A stretch of DNA of 64,000 bases, taken from assembly GCA_037957365.1 (NCBI GenBank), contig JARHVA010000123.1:2526001-2590000 (forward strand), given 5' to 3'. This document shows, piece by piece, positions 55,360 through 64,000 of this stretch. A model generated the notes under the pieces. The model ran no database searches and was not told the DNA's origin. It saw only the letters and a list, made by a program, of their open reading frames with translations. The position numbers and the translations under genes were made by a program. The stretch is from Torreya grandis. Taxonomy: Eukaryota; Streptophyta; Pinopsida; Cupressales; Taxaceae. Numbering within the stretch: position 1 is the stretch's first letter; each line of letters begins with the position of its first letter.

Positions 55360-56175
55360 TCTCGACATCAATCCCACAAAACTCAAATTAGGTAACGAAT
55401 TGTGCCAAATGATTGATAAAAACCAATGCAAACATGAAAACAAAGAGGAAGATCAATTTCCCTTGGTTCTGTTCACAAAAACCATCGATGAGTGGTACAC
55501 TTATATTGTGTATTTTCATACATATGGAAAATTCCCAAGCCATCTTGGTGCGAAGCCAAAGAGAATTCAAATTACGTGCTTCCAATTTTTTTATATGAAG
55601 AAATATTCTTTTTAAAATGAGTTTGGATTTCATTATTTAAAGATGCATTGATAAATTTTCAACAAAATAAATAAATATTGCTTGAATATTTTCATAATAA
55701 AGTTTTTGGAGCTCATTTTTCATTCTAATTCACTACTTTTAAAATTATTTAAACAAATTATTATTGAAAAACATTTTAAAATAATGTATACACATGAATT
55801 TCAAAATGTAGAGTTTGCCAATAATTCGTTGGCAAAAAACCGCTTGAAGATTTACCATTCAATCCCATGGTCATTGATTCCCTTTTTAACAAAGGAAATT
55901 GACTTCATAGATTCTCTGAACCTACATTATGATTATACCCATGTGTTTGTATGGATAAATTAATTCACCAAATGAATTGATTCTAAACAAAAAAATCATT
56001 ACCATCATCATCAGGGAGTTGATATACGAAAAATAGAGAAATTGGCATAAGAGAATATACAATGTATTTTTGGTGGAATTGATATTACTTCTAAAGAACA
56101 TATTAACACTTTGTTGTTCAAATTTCTAAGTGGTACCAATTTTGTGATTCTTATCTCATAAGAACTCCCCACTCT
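55360..56175 (+). pseudogene. gypsy integrase N-terminal half, third element
   Basis: The + strand at 55,388-55,620 reads DEWYTYIVYFHTYGKFPSHL then KRIQITCFQFFYMKKYSF, the typical lead-in to gypsy integrase. In shifting frames it continues HNKVFGAHF near 55,690, then ISKCRVCQ for the second half of the HHCC zinc finger, VGKKPLEDLPFNPM, and KEIDFIDSLN with the first catalytic Asp. VFVWIN and ENIQCIFGG follow to about 56,070. The rest of the core and any RT were not found, so this is an isolated fragment. Confidence 0.75.
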
Positions 56176-56180
56176 CCAAC

Positions 56181-56384
56181 TAAATAGACCCAAAGGAGTG
56201 AGTGAAGTTGATTATAATGATTCATTCCCACTTCCCGTATTCATTTAAAAAATTAACACTTTTAAATAGACCTAAAGGAGTGAGTGAACTTGATAATCAA
56301 TTGATGATAATGATTCATTCCCACTTCCCATATTCATTTAAAAAATTAACACTTTTAAATAGACCCAAAGGAGTGAGTGAACTT
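56181..56384 (+). repeat. Recent tandem duplication (82 and 94 bp units plus partial)
   Basis: Units begin TAAATAGACCCAAAGGAGTG at 56,181, 56,263 and 56,357. The first two carry the same downstream block, ATGATTCATTCCCACTTCCC and TATTCATTTAAAAAATTAAC, almost without change. The second has an extra ATAATCAATTGA-like stretch. Confidence 0.93.
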
Positions 56385-57059
56385 GCACTACATATGATGT
56401 ACAAATTGCACCACCAAATTATATATTTTTAATTTTATTTGATTCAGTTTGTAATGCCCATCGAAAAAAAAAAAACTTGATGCAAAATAGATATTAAATT
56501 GTGGCATAAACCTAATACAACAAGTGTTGGATTTGCATCGAACCTAATACAATAAATATTGGATTTTCATCAATATACTATAAAATTAAATAATATTAAT
56601 AATTACTCACTTTTACTATCCTCATTTAAAAACATAACAAAATAAAATAATAGAAACCATTTATAAGTGACAATCTAATGACCCCAACCTAATTTGAGCG
56701 ACCTAACACTTAACATGACCTAACATTTAACACAAAACATTGACACATAAAAAAACATTGAAACATAGGGAAAGGAGCGATAGGGGTTTTGACACTGGTT
56801 TTTTTTTTTTAAAGGGTGAAGGGTAAGATTGATGGGCGAATACATGATGAAAGATGGATGAAAAGAACAAGGGGTTTAAATTCATGCCTGAATTAGATTG
56901 TGAATTTTTTGCATATCCTCCAATTATCATCGAGTAATTTTTTTACATATTCTAAAATCTTCTAAATATAGATATGCAATGGGGTTGTGTGTATTTTTTT
57001 GTTGTATATTTGTTTTGTGTTTTTTAAGATTTCATATAGATAAATAGAATATGGATGTT

Positions 57060-57240
57060 AATTGATGATGAAGGGGAGAGTCTAAAAAAAATTCAACGAG
57101 GATGGGATTCTAGGTGCTAGGTTCGAATCCTTCCTTAACAATGAGGAAAACAGGGGTTGGGTGTAAATCTGCCATGTAACATATAACATTAGGTGTTATA
57201 TTATTTATTTAATGATTATTTTTGAACATATAAAAAAAAC
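57060..57240 (+). repeat. Possible SINE with tRNA-like B box
   Basis: GGTTCGAATCC at 57,120-57,130 is a perfect RNA polymerase III B box. It is followed by GGGGTTGGGTGTAAATCTGC, reminiscent of plant Au-type SINEs. No good A box or tRNA fold was found, so a tRNA gene is unlikely. Confidence 0.4.
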
Positions 57241-57345
57241 CGTTAATGGTAGGAAAAATTTCTTGCTAATGTAAGCTTACAATGTTTAAAGATATAAAAT
57301 ATATTATGAGGGGTTGTATATCTATAAGAACCAATTTTATGTCCA

Positions 57346-59531
57346 TTTTTTTTGGATTGATTTTAGTTTTTGATTGAAACTATAATTAGTTCTAGGGCAC
57401 AAATTGGGGCCCCAGTCCCTGTGAACTATTAAACCAAAAACAATAAGTATAACTTGAGCAATTTGAAATCACAATCTAGATCTAGGATATAAGTCATAAA
57501 ACACTAAAGACAATAAAACCTCAACAAATTAAGGAAAATAAAAGCTAAAAAACTAAGGACCAAACCAGTCTTAAAAGCTAAACATACTAGAAGGTCAATA
57601 GAAGAAACCAATCAACACAAAGCTTGGAAAAAATACAACACACCTAAATGGTGAGTCATCCTTTTACTGCCAACAAAGGCCTGCTCTTGTTGGAAAATAA
57701 GGATTCCATTGCCCATTGTGAACCACCTTAATGGAATTCTGAGCATCAAGTTGTGGCTTCTCTACTTCCATTTTCCTGCCTTTTTTTTCCTTTCTTTCCA
57801 TAATTAGGCATTTTCAAATCACCAGGTTGTTGAGTTATGGGAAAAACTGCCTTACTAACCAAATCTTCTTCTTCTTCCTCAAAAAATTCACCAACCTCAT
57901 CTAAGATTTCTTTCTACTAGGAATGATCTACAAAAGGAGAAACTTGGGCTATACCCTATAGTTTTGATTTCTCAATAGAAACTTCCCTTTTCAGAAAGGG
58001 AGATGAAGGCTGCCCTACCTTCATGACATTCTGATCTTCTATTGCCACCAAAACCTCACCCTTCATGGGGATGTCATGAATATCCTAAATGGTTGTTGAA
58101 GAAGGAATCTCATCAGAAGTGGAATTTGGTGGGGTTTGCATACAATGAATCAATGCTTGATTTGGAAAATTAATCTTTCTAACCCGTTTCTTCAAGAACA
58201 TAGTATGAGATCCTTGAAGACCTTTCTCGATACAAGAAGTAATCTTATGGTCAACTTGATTACACTTGAAACATCCAAAGGGAAGTCCTTCAAAATCAAT
58301 AAATTGTGTCCAAACACCAAGGGAGGAAGAAATCTAGAAAGAATGATGTAGAGGTTTGGCTAGATCCACCAAAACACACATCTTAACATATCTCATATTA
58401 GCTTTAATGGAATAATTAAATTTAAAAAAAACTCCTAGCTTACTAACCAACTATTAGATAAGAACAAAACCATGTATGGCTAAGGGGAGATTATATAATA
58501 TAACCCAAACTAGAGCTTGTGAGATAACCAGAGTAACTGGATCAAAAAAAGGGTTTCAGGGACATAAAAACACCCCCAAGGCCCATTCACCCAAATAAAA
58601 TCTATGTCTTTTGGGGATTGAAAAAAAAACAAAAAAAAACCATTTTACAACAATGAAAGAGGAGCTGTTAATGTAGGCTAGGTTCCTTGTGCCCAATCTG
58701 AAAGGATTTTCCTAAAAGGCTACTTCACTACACATCTACCAATCAAAGACTTCTTCCCTCTTTCCATACCTAACACTGAAAGTATTGAATCTAAAATTTA
58801 TAAAATAGGAGGAGTATCAGAAAACATTAAAGGAATATCACCTAAAAAAGCTATTTCTATAATTCCTTTTTGAGAAGGCTCTACCTCTGAAAACCCCTTA
58901 AAACCCTCCATAGCTTCAAAATCCTTCTCAGGATTCTTTTCCAAATGAATCTGGCTTATGGATATCAAAATTAGATTTGAGCAAGGTTGATTTCTAAGAA
59001 TCAAATCATTGTAAAAAGCACCATAGGGATGAAAGGGCTTTGAAACAATGATGCAATTAGAAAACACTGGCCCCTTGGATGAAACCCTAGCCATCTCTGT
59101 TAATGATTTAGGTACCTATTTCCTTGGAGAGGAACCTCCATCAGATAGGCCTTTGTATACAATTGACTGCTCCAACCCTAAAAAATCCTTGAAAGACACA
59201 TTAACATGAACAAAATGTGAAGCAAAAAACTAGCAAAGTCTTTGTATTTTTTAATATTTCATCCTCTGCCTAGATTGAGTCATTCTTTTAACTTCTCCCT
59301 CAAGCATTCCCCAAAAAATACTCTTCTATCGCTATTTTTTCCTTCCTTCCTCCTATTTTTCATAAACTCATGTGCCGCTACTTGCCATCACCCTTATTCA
59401 CCCACTCCTAATGCCTTCTCCACTAATACTATTCCTACACTTCTCCCACAGGCATGTGCCTACCCTTTGTCTATCTCCTACCCTTCATCATTTTCCACTA
59501 GTGACTGCCTTCCATCTGCAGTCACCATCAT
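57346..59531 (-). mobile_element. ORF1-only LINE derivative, copy A
   Basis: A 2.19 kb minus-strand unit flanked by the direct repeat AATTTTATGTCCA at 57,333-57,345 and 59,532-59,544. Read on the minus strand it has a short 5'UTR, ORF1 (59,268 to about 57,640), a roughly 300 bp 3' tail and a terminal A run (57,346-57,353). No endonuclease, RT or RNase H is present. The target-site duplication at the ends and the A tail show that it inserted by target-primed reverse transcription. Layout matches copy B at 60,884-63,079. Confidence 0.85.
57640..59268 (-). pseudogene. LINE ORF1 (DUF4283 plus CCHC zinc knuckle), copy A
   Basis: Minus strand. The open N-terminal part at 59,094-58,798 reads VSSKGPVFSNCIIVSKPFHP and IEIAFLGDIPLMFSD. 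The DUF4283-like domain follows in shifting frames (IDFIWVNGPWG, then SLALHLV-type remnants). A perfect CX2CX4HX4C knuckle, CFKCNQVDHKITSC, lies at about 58,231-58,272. A Ser/Glu-rich C-terminal region follows, with an acidic run near 57,860. The presumed start codon has changed. The normal role is nucleic-acid binding in the LINE RNP. Frameshifts and stops make it non-functional. Confidence 0.8.
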
Positions 59532-59544
59532 AATTTTATGTCCA

Positions 59545-60868
59545 TTTTTATTTATATTATCTAACATGGATTTATTTGCATTATAGGTCTATAATGGTTA
59601 AGTATATGTAGATTAATTTATAGAGGTGTTGTGGTGTTGTGTGTTGTAAGCAAAATGTGCAAAACCTCTTTTAACCGACCCTCTCTATAGATAACTAGAA
59701 ACTTATTAAAAAATATATTTTTTTTTAAAATAGTCGACACAAACATGGCACAAACTTGAAATATTTTTTTAAATTAATTTATAGATGCTTTGGGAAATGA
59801 AAATATCAAGATTTTTCATCATTTTTTTGTGATGTAAATTTGGTAAAAATACTATAGGAGTAGACATTTTTAGTTGCATCGTAATTGCATTAGATTAGTG
59901 ATGCACAAAATAGGCATAAATTTATTTTATTTTATGTCAATTTATATCTAAAATTTGACCCTACTCACAACATAAGCTACCCTTTATATATTAGTGTTAG
60001 AGGACTTCCATTCCATTTTATCACTTGCATATAGAAGGAAATGAATTCTTTCCAATCTCGATCAAATAAACTCCAAATGCTAAAACTAGCAGTTACCACA
60101 AAGGTGCAAGTTACATTGAAAGGGATGTGATTTGATGTTTTGGTGAAGCAGGGTTTTGTAAATAAAAATATTGTAAAATGGAAGTTGCACCTCTTTTGAA
60201 ACCCATGACTACTAACCGCATCTTACCTTTTGTGCATGAAGCATTAAGAAACAATAATATGTTTTTTTTGGTGGAGGTGATGTTAGAAAATGAGGTGGTG
60301 TGTTCCTTGATATGGTGTGGCGATGAGTTTTATGGGGAGTAGATATTCTATTTCACAATGAGCTTGAATAATGGTGAAGTAGTGGGGAAGGGTAATGACA
60401 TACCAAACATGAAAGTAGTGAATAAAATTAAGGAGAGTTTGGTGGTGATAGTGAGAGGAAATGCCATGGTATTTAAGGTGATAGAGTCAAATAAACCTAG
60501 GCATATACACGTGAAAAATTAAGTGACATGCCACATCTATCAATGTGATTTATATCTTCCACTGAACTATTTGAGTTAATCAATAGATGATTGAAACACA
60601 TGTCATCTCAATGAAAACATGTGTCATATATCTAAAAACTCCTATAAAAAAGTAGACAATGTACCAAATGCCAATTTAGATGAGTCTAAAATTAATTAAA
60701 CAAACATGATGACTACGTTAAGTTTACAAAAATAGATTAGATGAATCTAAAACCAATTAGATGACAAATGGAAAGGCTTCTTAAATGAAAGACACATCCT
60801 ATATAATATAATTGATTGATGCATGATGTCATATGAAAATAGATATGGATATGGAGATTTCCAAGATT
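59545..60868. other. Spacer between the two LINE derivatives
   Basis: AT-rich. A slightly more complex stretch at 60,060-60,490 gives no recognisable protein. Near 60,690 and 60,740 the phrase AGATGARTCTAAAAYYAATT occurs twice. Confidence 0.45.
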
Positions 60869-60883
60869 TTAACATTCTCATTC

Positions 60884-63079
60884 CTTTTTTAGATTTATAT
60901 CAGCTTTTTACTAGAGCCTAAACCAGTTTCAGGGGATAACAGGAGGCCTAGTCTCCCAAAAAAATTATATGAGATTCAGAGTGGAAACACTGTAGTCTAG
61001 AAAACCTCATCAAAATAAGGAAGATACAAAGGTAAAAACTTGTAACCTAACCAAAATTTAAAAATCTAAACAAACTGTAAGGCTAAAAATATAAACCATT
61101 CAATAAATTGCTTAAAAACATGAGCCCAACCATTGAATCAACCTTTTGTTACCAACAAATAACTCCCCTACTAGAGATTAAAGATTCCATTGTCCATTGA
61201 GTACCACCAGTAATGCAATTCTTAGTTGTATCATTTATGCTTCCATTTTCCTATCTTTTTTCCCTTTCTTGTCATAATTAGGAGTCTCCAAGTCACTAGG
61301 AAGTTGAGCTATAGACAAGACCACCTTACTAACCATTTCTTTTTCTTCTTCCTCCTAATATTCACCAACCTCTTCTATGACTTCCTTCTATTGGGAATGA
61401 TCCTTTAAAGGTGAATCTTTATCAAATCCCTCTGGCCTAGATTTCTCAATAGCTACTTCCCCTTCTAGAAAGCGAGAGGAAGATTGCCCTGCCTTCAAAT
61501 CAATATGATCTTCTGCTACTGCTAGAACCTCACCCTTTTGAGGGCTGTCTTGAACTTCCTGAATGACTACTGAAGATGGAACCTCAACATAATTATAATT
61601 TGAAGGGATTTGAATTATGTGTATCAAAGCTTGATTCATATATCCAACCTTTTTGACCTATTTCTTCAAGAATGTTATATGAGATCCTTTAAAACTATTC
61701 TTAGGACAAAAAATAATCTTATGATCAGCGTTATTACATTTGAAACATTTAAACGGAATACATTCAAAATTAATAAATTGGATCCAAACACCAAGGGAGG
61801 ATGAAATATGAATAGAATGATGTAGAGGTTTGGCTAAATCCACCAAAATACACACCCTAACATAGCTCAAATTAGCCTTAATGGATTCATTAATTTGAAC
61901 AAAAAATACTAGCTTACTAACCAACTACTTGAGAAGATTAGGATCATGCATGCTAAGGGGAGATTATAAAATCTAACCCATACCAAGGATTGTGAGATAA
62001 CTGAAGCAACTGGATAAAAAAAAGGTTCCCATGGACACAAAAACACCCCCTGCTTGCCAACAAACCATGGCCCATTCGACCAAACAAAATCTCTATCCTC
62101 TGAGGATTGAAACAAAATAAAAAAGAAACCATTTGACAACATTGAAAGAGAACGATATTTAAATGTAGGACAAGTTACCTATGACCGTTATGACAGATTT
62201 TTCTAGGAAGGTTGTTTCCCTATACATCTACCAATCAAAGACTTGCCCTCTTTCAAAACCTATCACTGAAAGCACTGATCTAAAATTTATAGAATAGGGT
62301 AAGTATAAAAAATTCAAAGGGATATCACCTAAGAAGGCCATTTCTAGGGTTCCTTTCCGAGTAGGTTCTACTACTGTATTCCCCTCAAAACCCTCCATGG
62401 GTTTTTTTCCTTCACATAAATCTTCTCCTATGGAATCTGGCTTCTGGAAATAAAAAGGATTTGGGCCAAGTTGAGCTCTAAGAATAATCTCTTTGTAAAA
62501 AGTTCCATACGTATGAAAAGGGTTTGAGGCATTAATAAAGATGGAATACAATGATGCCTTAGAGGAAACCCTAGCCACCTCTATTATTGATTCAGGTACC
62601 CACTTCCCTAGATTGGAATCTACATTAGATAGATCTTTGTCCACACCTGACTTATCCAACCCTAAAAACTCTTCAAAAGGCACATTAGCTTGAATAAATT
62701 AAGAAGCATAAAAACCAACATAATCTTTGAATTTTTTATTCTTTTGTCCCCTACCCATTTTTAGCTTTTTCGTTAACCCCTACTCCCCTAGGCACACCCT
62801 AGAACCTTCTCCTCCTTTATTTTCTTTTCCTTCCTAACCCCTACTCTATGCTAGCTCTTATGTCTCTGGTATCCTATGCCCCAACTCACTCACTCCCAAT
62901 GTTGATGTTACTACTATTGTTGGATGTTTGCCAAAGGCCCATGATTTTCCATCAGTTGTTTCTTGCCCTCCTTTAGTTTTCACCATCACCATCTACCCAC
63001 AATCTTCCATTCATCCCTCCAAGAAGCAATAAAATTTTAAAATAAGTATTATAAATTAATTATTTTTCTTTCCAAAAAC
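60884..63079 (-). mobile_element. ORF1-only LINE derivative, copy B
   Basis: A 2.2 kb minus-strand unit flanked by the 15 bp direct repeat TTAACATTCTCATTC at 60,869-60,883 and 63,080-63,094. Internally it has a 5'UTR of about 320 bp, ORF1 from 62,758 to about 61,130, a 3' tail of about 240 bp that includes GGGAGACTAGGCCTCC and CTCTAGTAAAAAGCTGATAT, and a terminal A run next to the target duplication. As in copy A there is no ORF2. The 3' tails of the two copies align by eye. Confidence 0.88.
61130..62758 (-). pseudogene. LINE ORF1 (DUF4283 plus CCHC zinc knuckle), copy B
   Basis: Start MGRGQKNKKFKDYVGF at 62,758, chosen because it matches the start of copy A and precedes the long frame at 62,683-62,228 (PFEEFLGLDKSGVDKDLSNV, NLGKWVPESIIEVARVSSK, EMAFLGDIPLNF). 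The DUF4283 core at 62,142-61,909 reads DFVWSNGPWFVGKQGVFLCP, WEPFFYP and LVWVRFYNLPL. The zinc knuckle CFKCNNADHKIIFC lies near 61,704-61,747. The C-terminal region is acidic with a Lys-rich end, KKGKKDRKMEA. It is better preserved than copy A but frameshifted at least twice. Confidence 0.85.
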
Positions 63080-63094
63080 TTAACATTCTCATTC

Positions 63095-63764
63095 TTAATA
63101 ACACTACCAAAAACTATTTTATTCATAATAATAGTGATAATTTATCTTTCTAGTGAATGAAGGAAAGGAAAAACTACCACAAAGAACACAAGAACTATTA
63201 ATTTTGAGTTTTATGTTAGACATGTGTTAGAATCCCTACCAATCTTTGCATACTTTCTCTAAGTGCTATGGAAATTTGATGTATCTCAACTTAGGCACCA
63301 CCCAACTGTTATAGCTTCCATACTGAAGACTTCCAATTTTTATTTTTCTAATAGATTGCAAAATGATAGAGCTACAACAAATGTTATTAATTTATTATTA
63401 TATATAATATTAAATATTATATACAAATCTAATATTTAATACACTATTTTATATAATGTATACTATATAAATATATTCTATATAAGGTTATCGCATGTCA
63501 AGTCTAAACCATATTCATTAATTACACACATTTCTCCTTGAAGGCCATTATAATTTACAATTCACAATTTACATAATTATTTAAAATAATAATATTTTTT
63601 TATAGCTAATGACTTTTAAATAGAGTGCAAACCTATCTAGGATACAATTGGGGGCCCATATCCCTATGTGATTTATTAGCCACCTATATACCACATGTAT
63701 ACTAGCTATAACCAAGTGTATACCATATATTACTATGTATGATAGCCAACATGCTTGTGAATAA
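63095..63764. other. AT-rich spacer
   Basis: Nothing recognised. 63,385-63,480 is almost pure A/T with short palindromic TATTAAATATTATA-type sequence. Confidence 0.5.
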
Positions 63765-63852
63765 TACCAATGACCACAACCGACCTAAAGAGTACCAACA
63801 ATGGCCACAACCAGCCTCAAGAATTACCAATGACCACTATCAGCCTCATATG
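63765..63852 (+). repeat. Three-copy minisatellite, ~28-30 bp unit
   Basis: TACCAATGACCACAACCGAC, with variants CAGCCTCAAGA, occurs three times in a row from 63,765. Confidence 0.85.
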
Positions 63853-63982
63853 TCTTTACTAATATTTGAACATGTGTGGAACTTGAAACAACCAAGCCAC
63901 TTTACCAAATCAACCACATCTCATTAGTAATATAATATTAATTATTATACATAATATAAATTTTATAATTAGTTAATAAATT

Positions 63983-64000
63983 ACACACACACACACACAC
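63983..64000. repeat. (AC)n microsatellite, continues past window
   Basis: An AC run that reaches the last base of the window. Confidence 0.9.

Noticed and set aside
57110..57140. tRNA gene at the perfect B box
   Set aside because: No A box at the right distance and no acceptor or anticodon stems can be formed; better read as a SINE remnant.

Overview
The window looks like nuclear DNA of a seed plant with a large, AT-rich, repeat-filled genome. Evidence: Ty3/gypsy and Ty1/copia-type LTR elements primed by tRNA-iMet, L1-type LINEs with a DUF4283-like ORF1 and a C-terminal RNase H, and long decayed spacers. I see no intact host gene, no rRNA or tRNA gene and no CRISPR. Almost every recognisable coding region carries stops and frameshifts, so nearly all protein calls are pseudogenes. 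Gymnosperm or large-genome monocot would both fit; the sequence alone does not decide.

Layout. (1) 1-14,735: one nearly complete Ty3/gypsy element on the + strand, about 14.7 kb: LTR, repeat-bearing leader, gag, protease, RT, RNase H, integrase, a roughly 3 kb extra 3' coding region, PPT, LTR. (2) 14,736-19,254: AT-rich spacer with a degenerate two-module tandem repeat at 17.9-18.4 kb. (3) 19,255-19,775: two SINE-like repeats. (4) 19,780-41,809: one + strand L1-type LINE split by two minus-strand LTR insertions. A copia-type element with 3.6-4.3 kb LTRs and only a gag relic (20,330-29,467) lies inside ORF1. A non-autonomous element with 2.1 kb LTRs and an unfamiliar coiled-coil-like ORF (31,973-37,737) lies inside the RT of ORF2. 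(5) 41,810-45,470: spacer with a tandem duplication and a hairpin. (6) 45,470-48,390: minus-strand gypsy fragment (gag, protease, start of RT). (7) 51,005-53,215: inverted-repeat (foldback-like) structure with minisatellite arms and a row of five small stem-loops between them. (8) 53.58-53.95 kb: cluster of palindromes. (9) 55.36-56.17 kb: + strand gypsy integrase fragment, followed by a recent tandem duplication. (10) 57,346-59,531 and 60,884-63,079: two minus-strand LINE copies, each flanked by a clear target-site duplication, each containing 5'UTR, ORF1 and 3' tail but no endonuclease or RT. (11) The remainder to 64,000 is AT-rich with small satellites.

The most notable result is the pair in (10): an ORF1-only LINE derivative present twice with separate target-site duplications, analogous to mammalian HAL1. 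The coiled-coil ORF in the 31,973-37,737 element, the 3' extra coding region of the first gypsy element and the foldback-like structure at 51-53 kb are the other items that standard annotation would probably miss.
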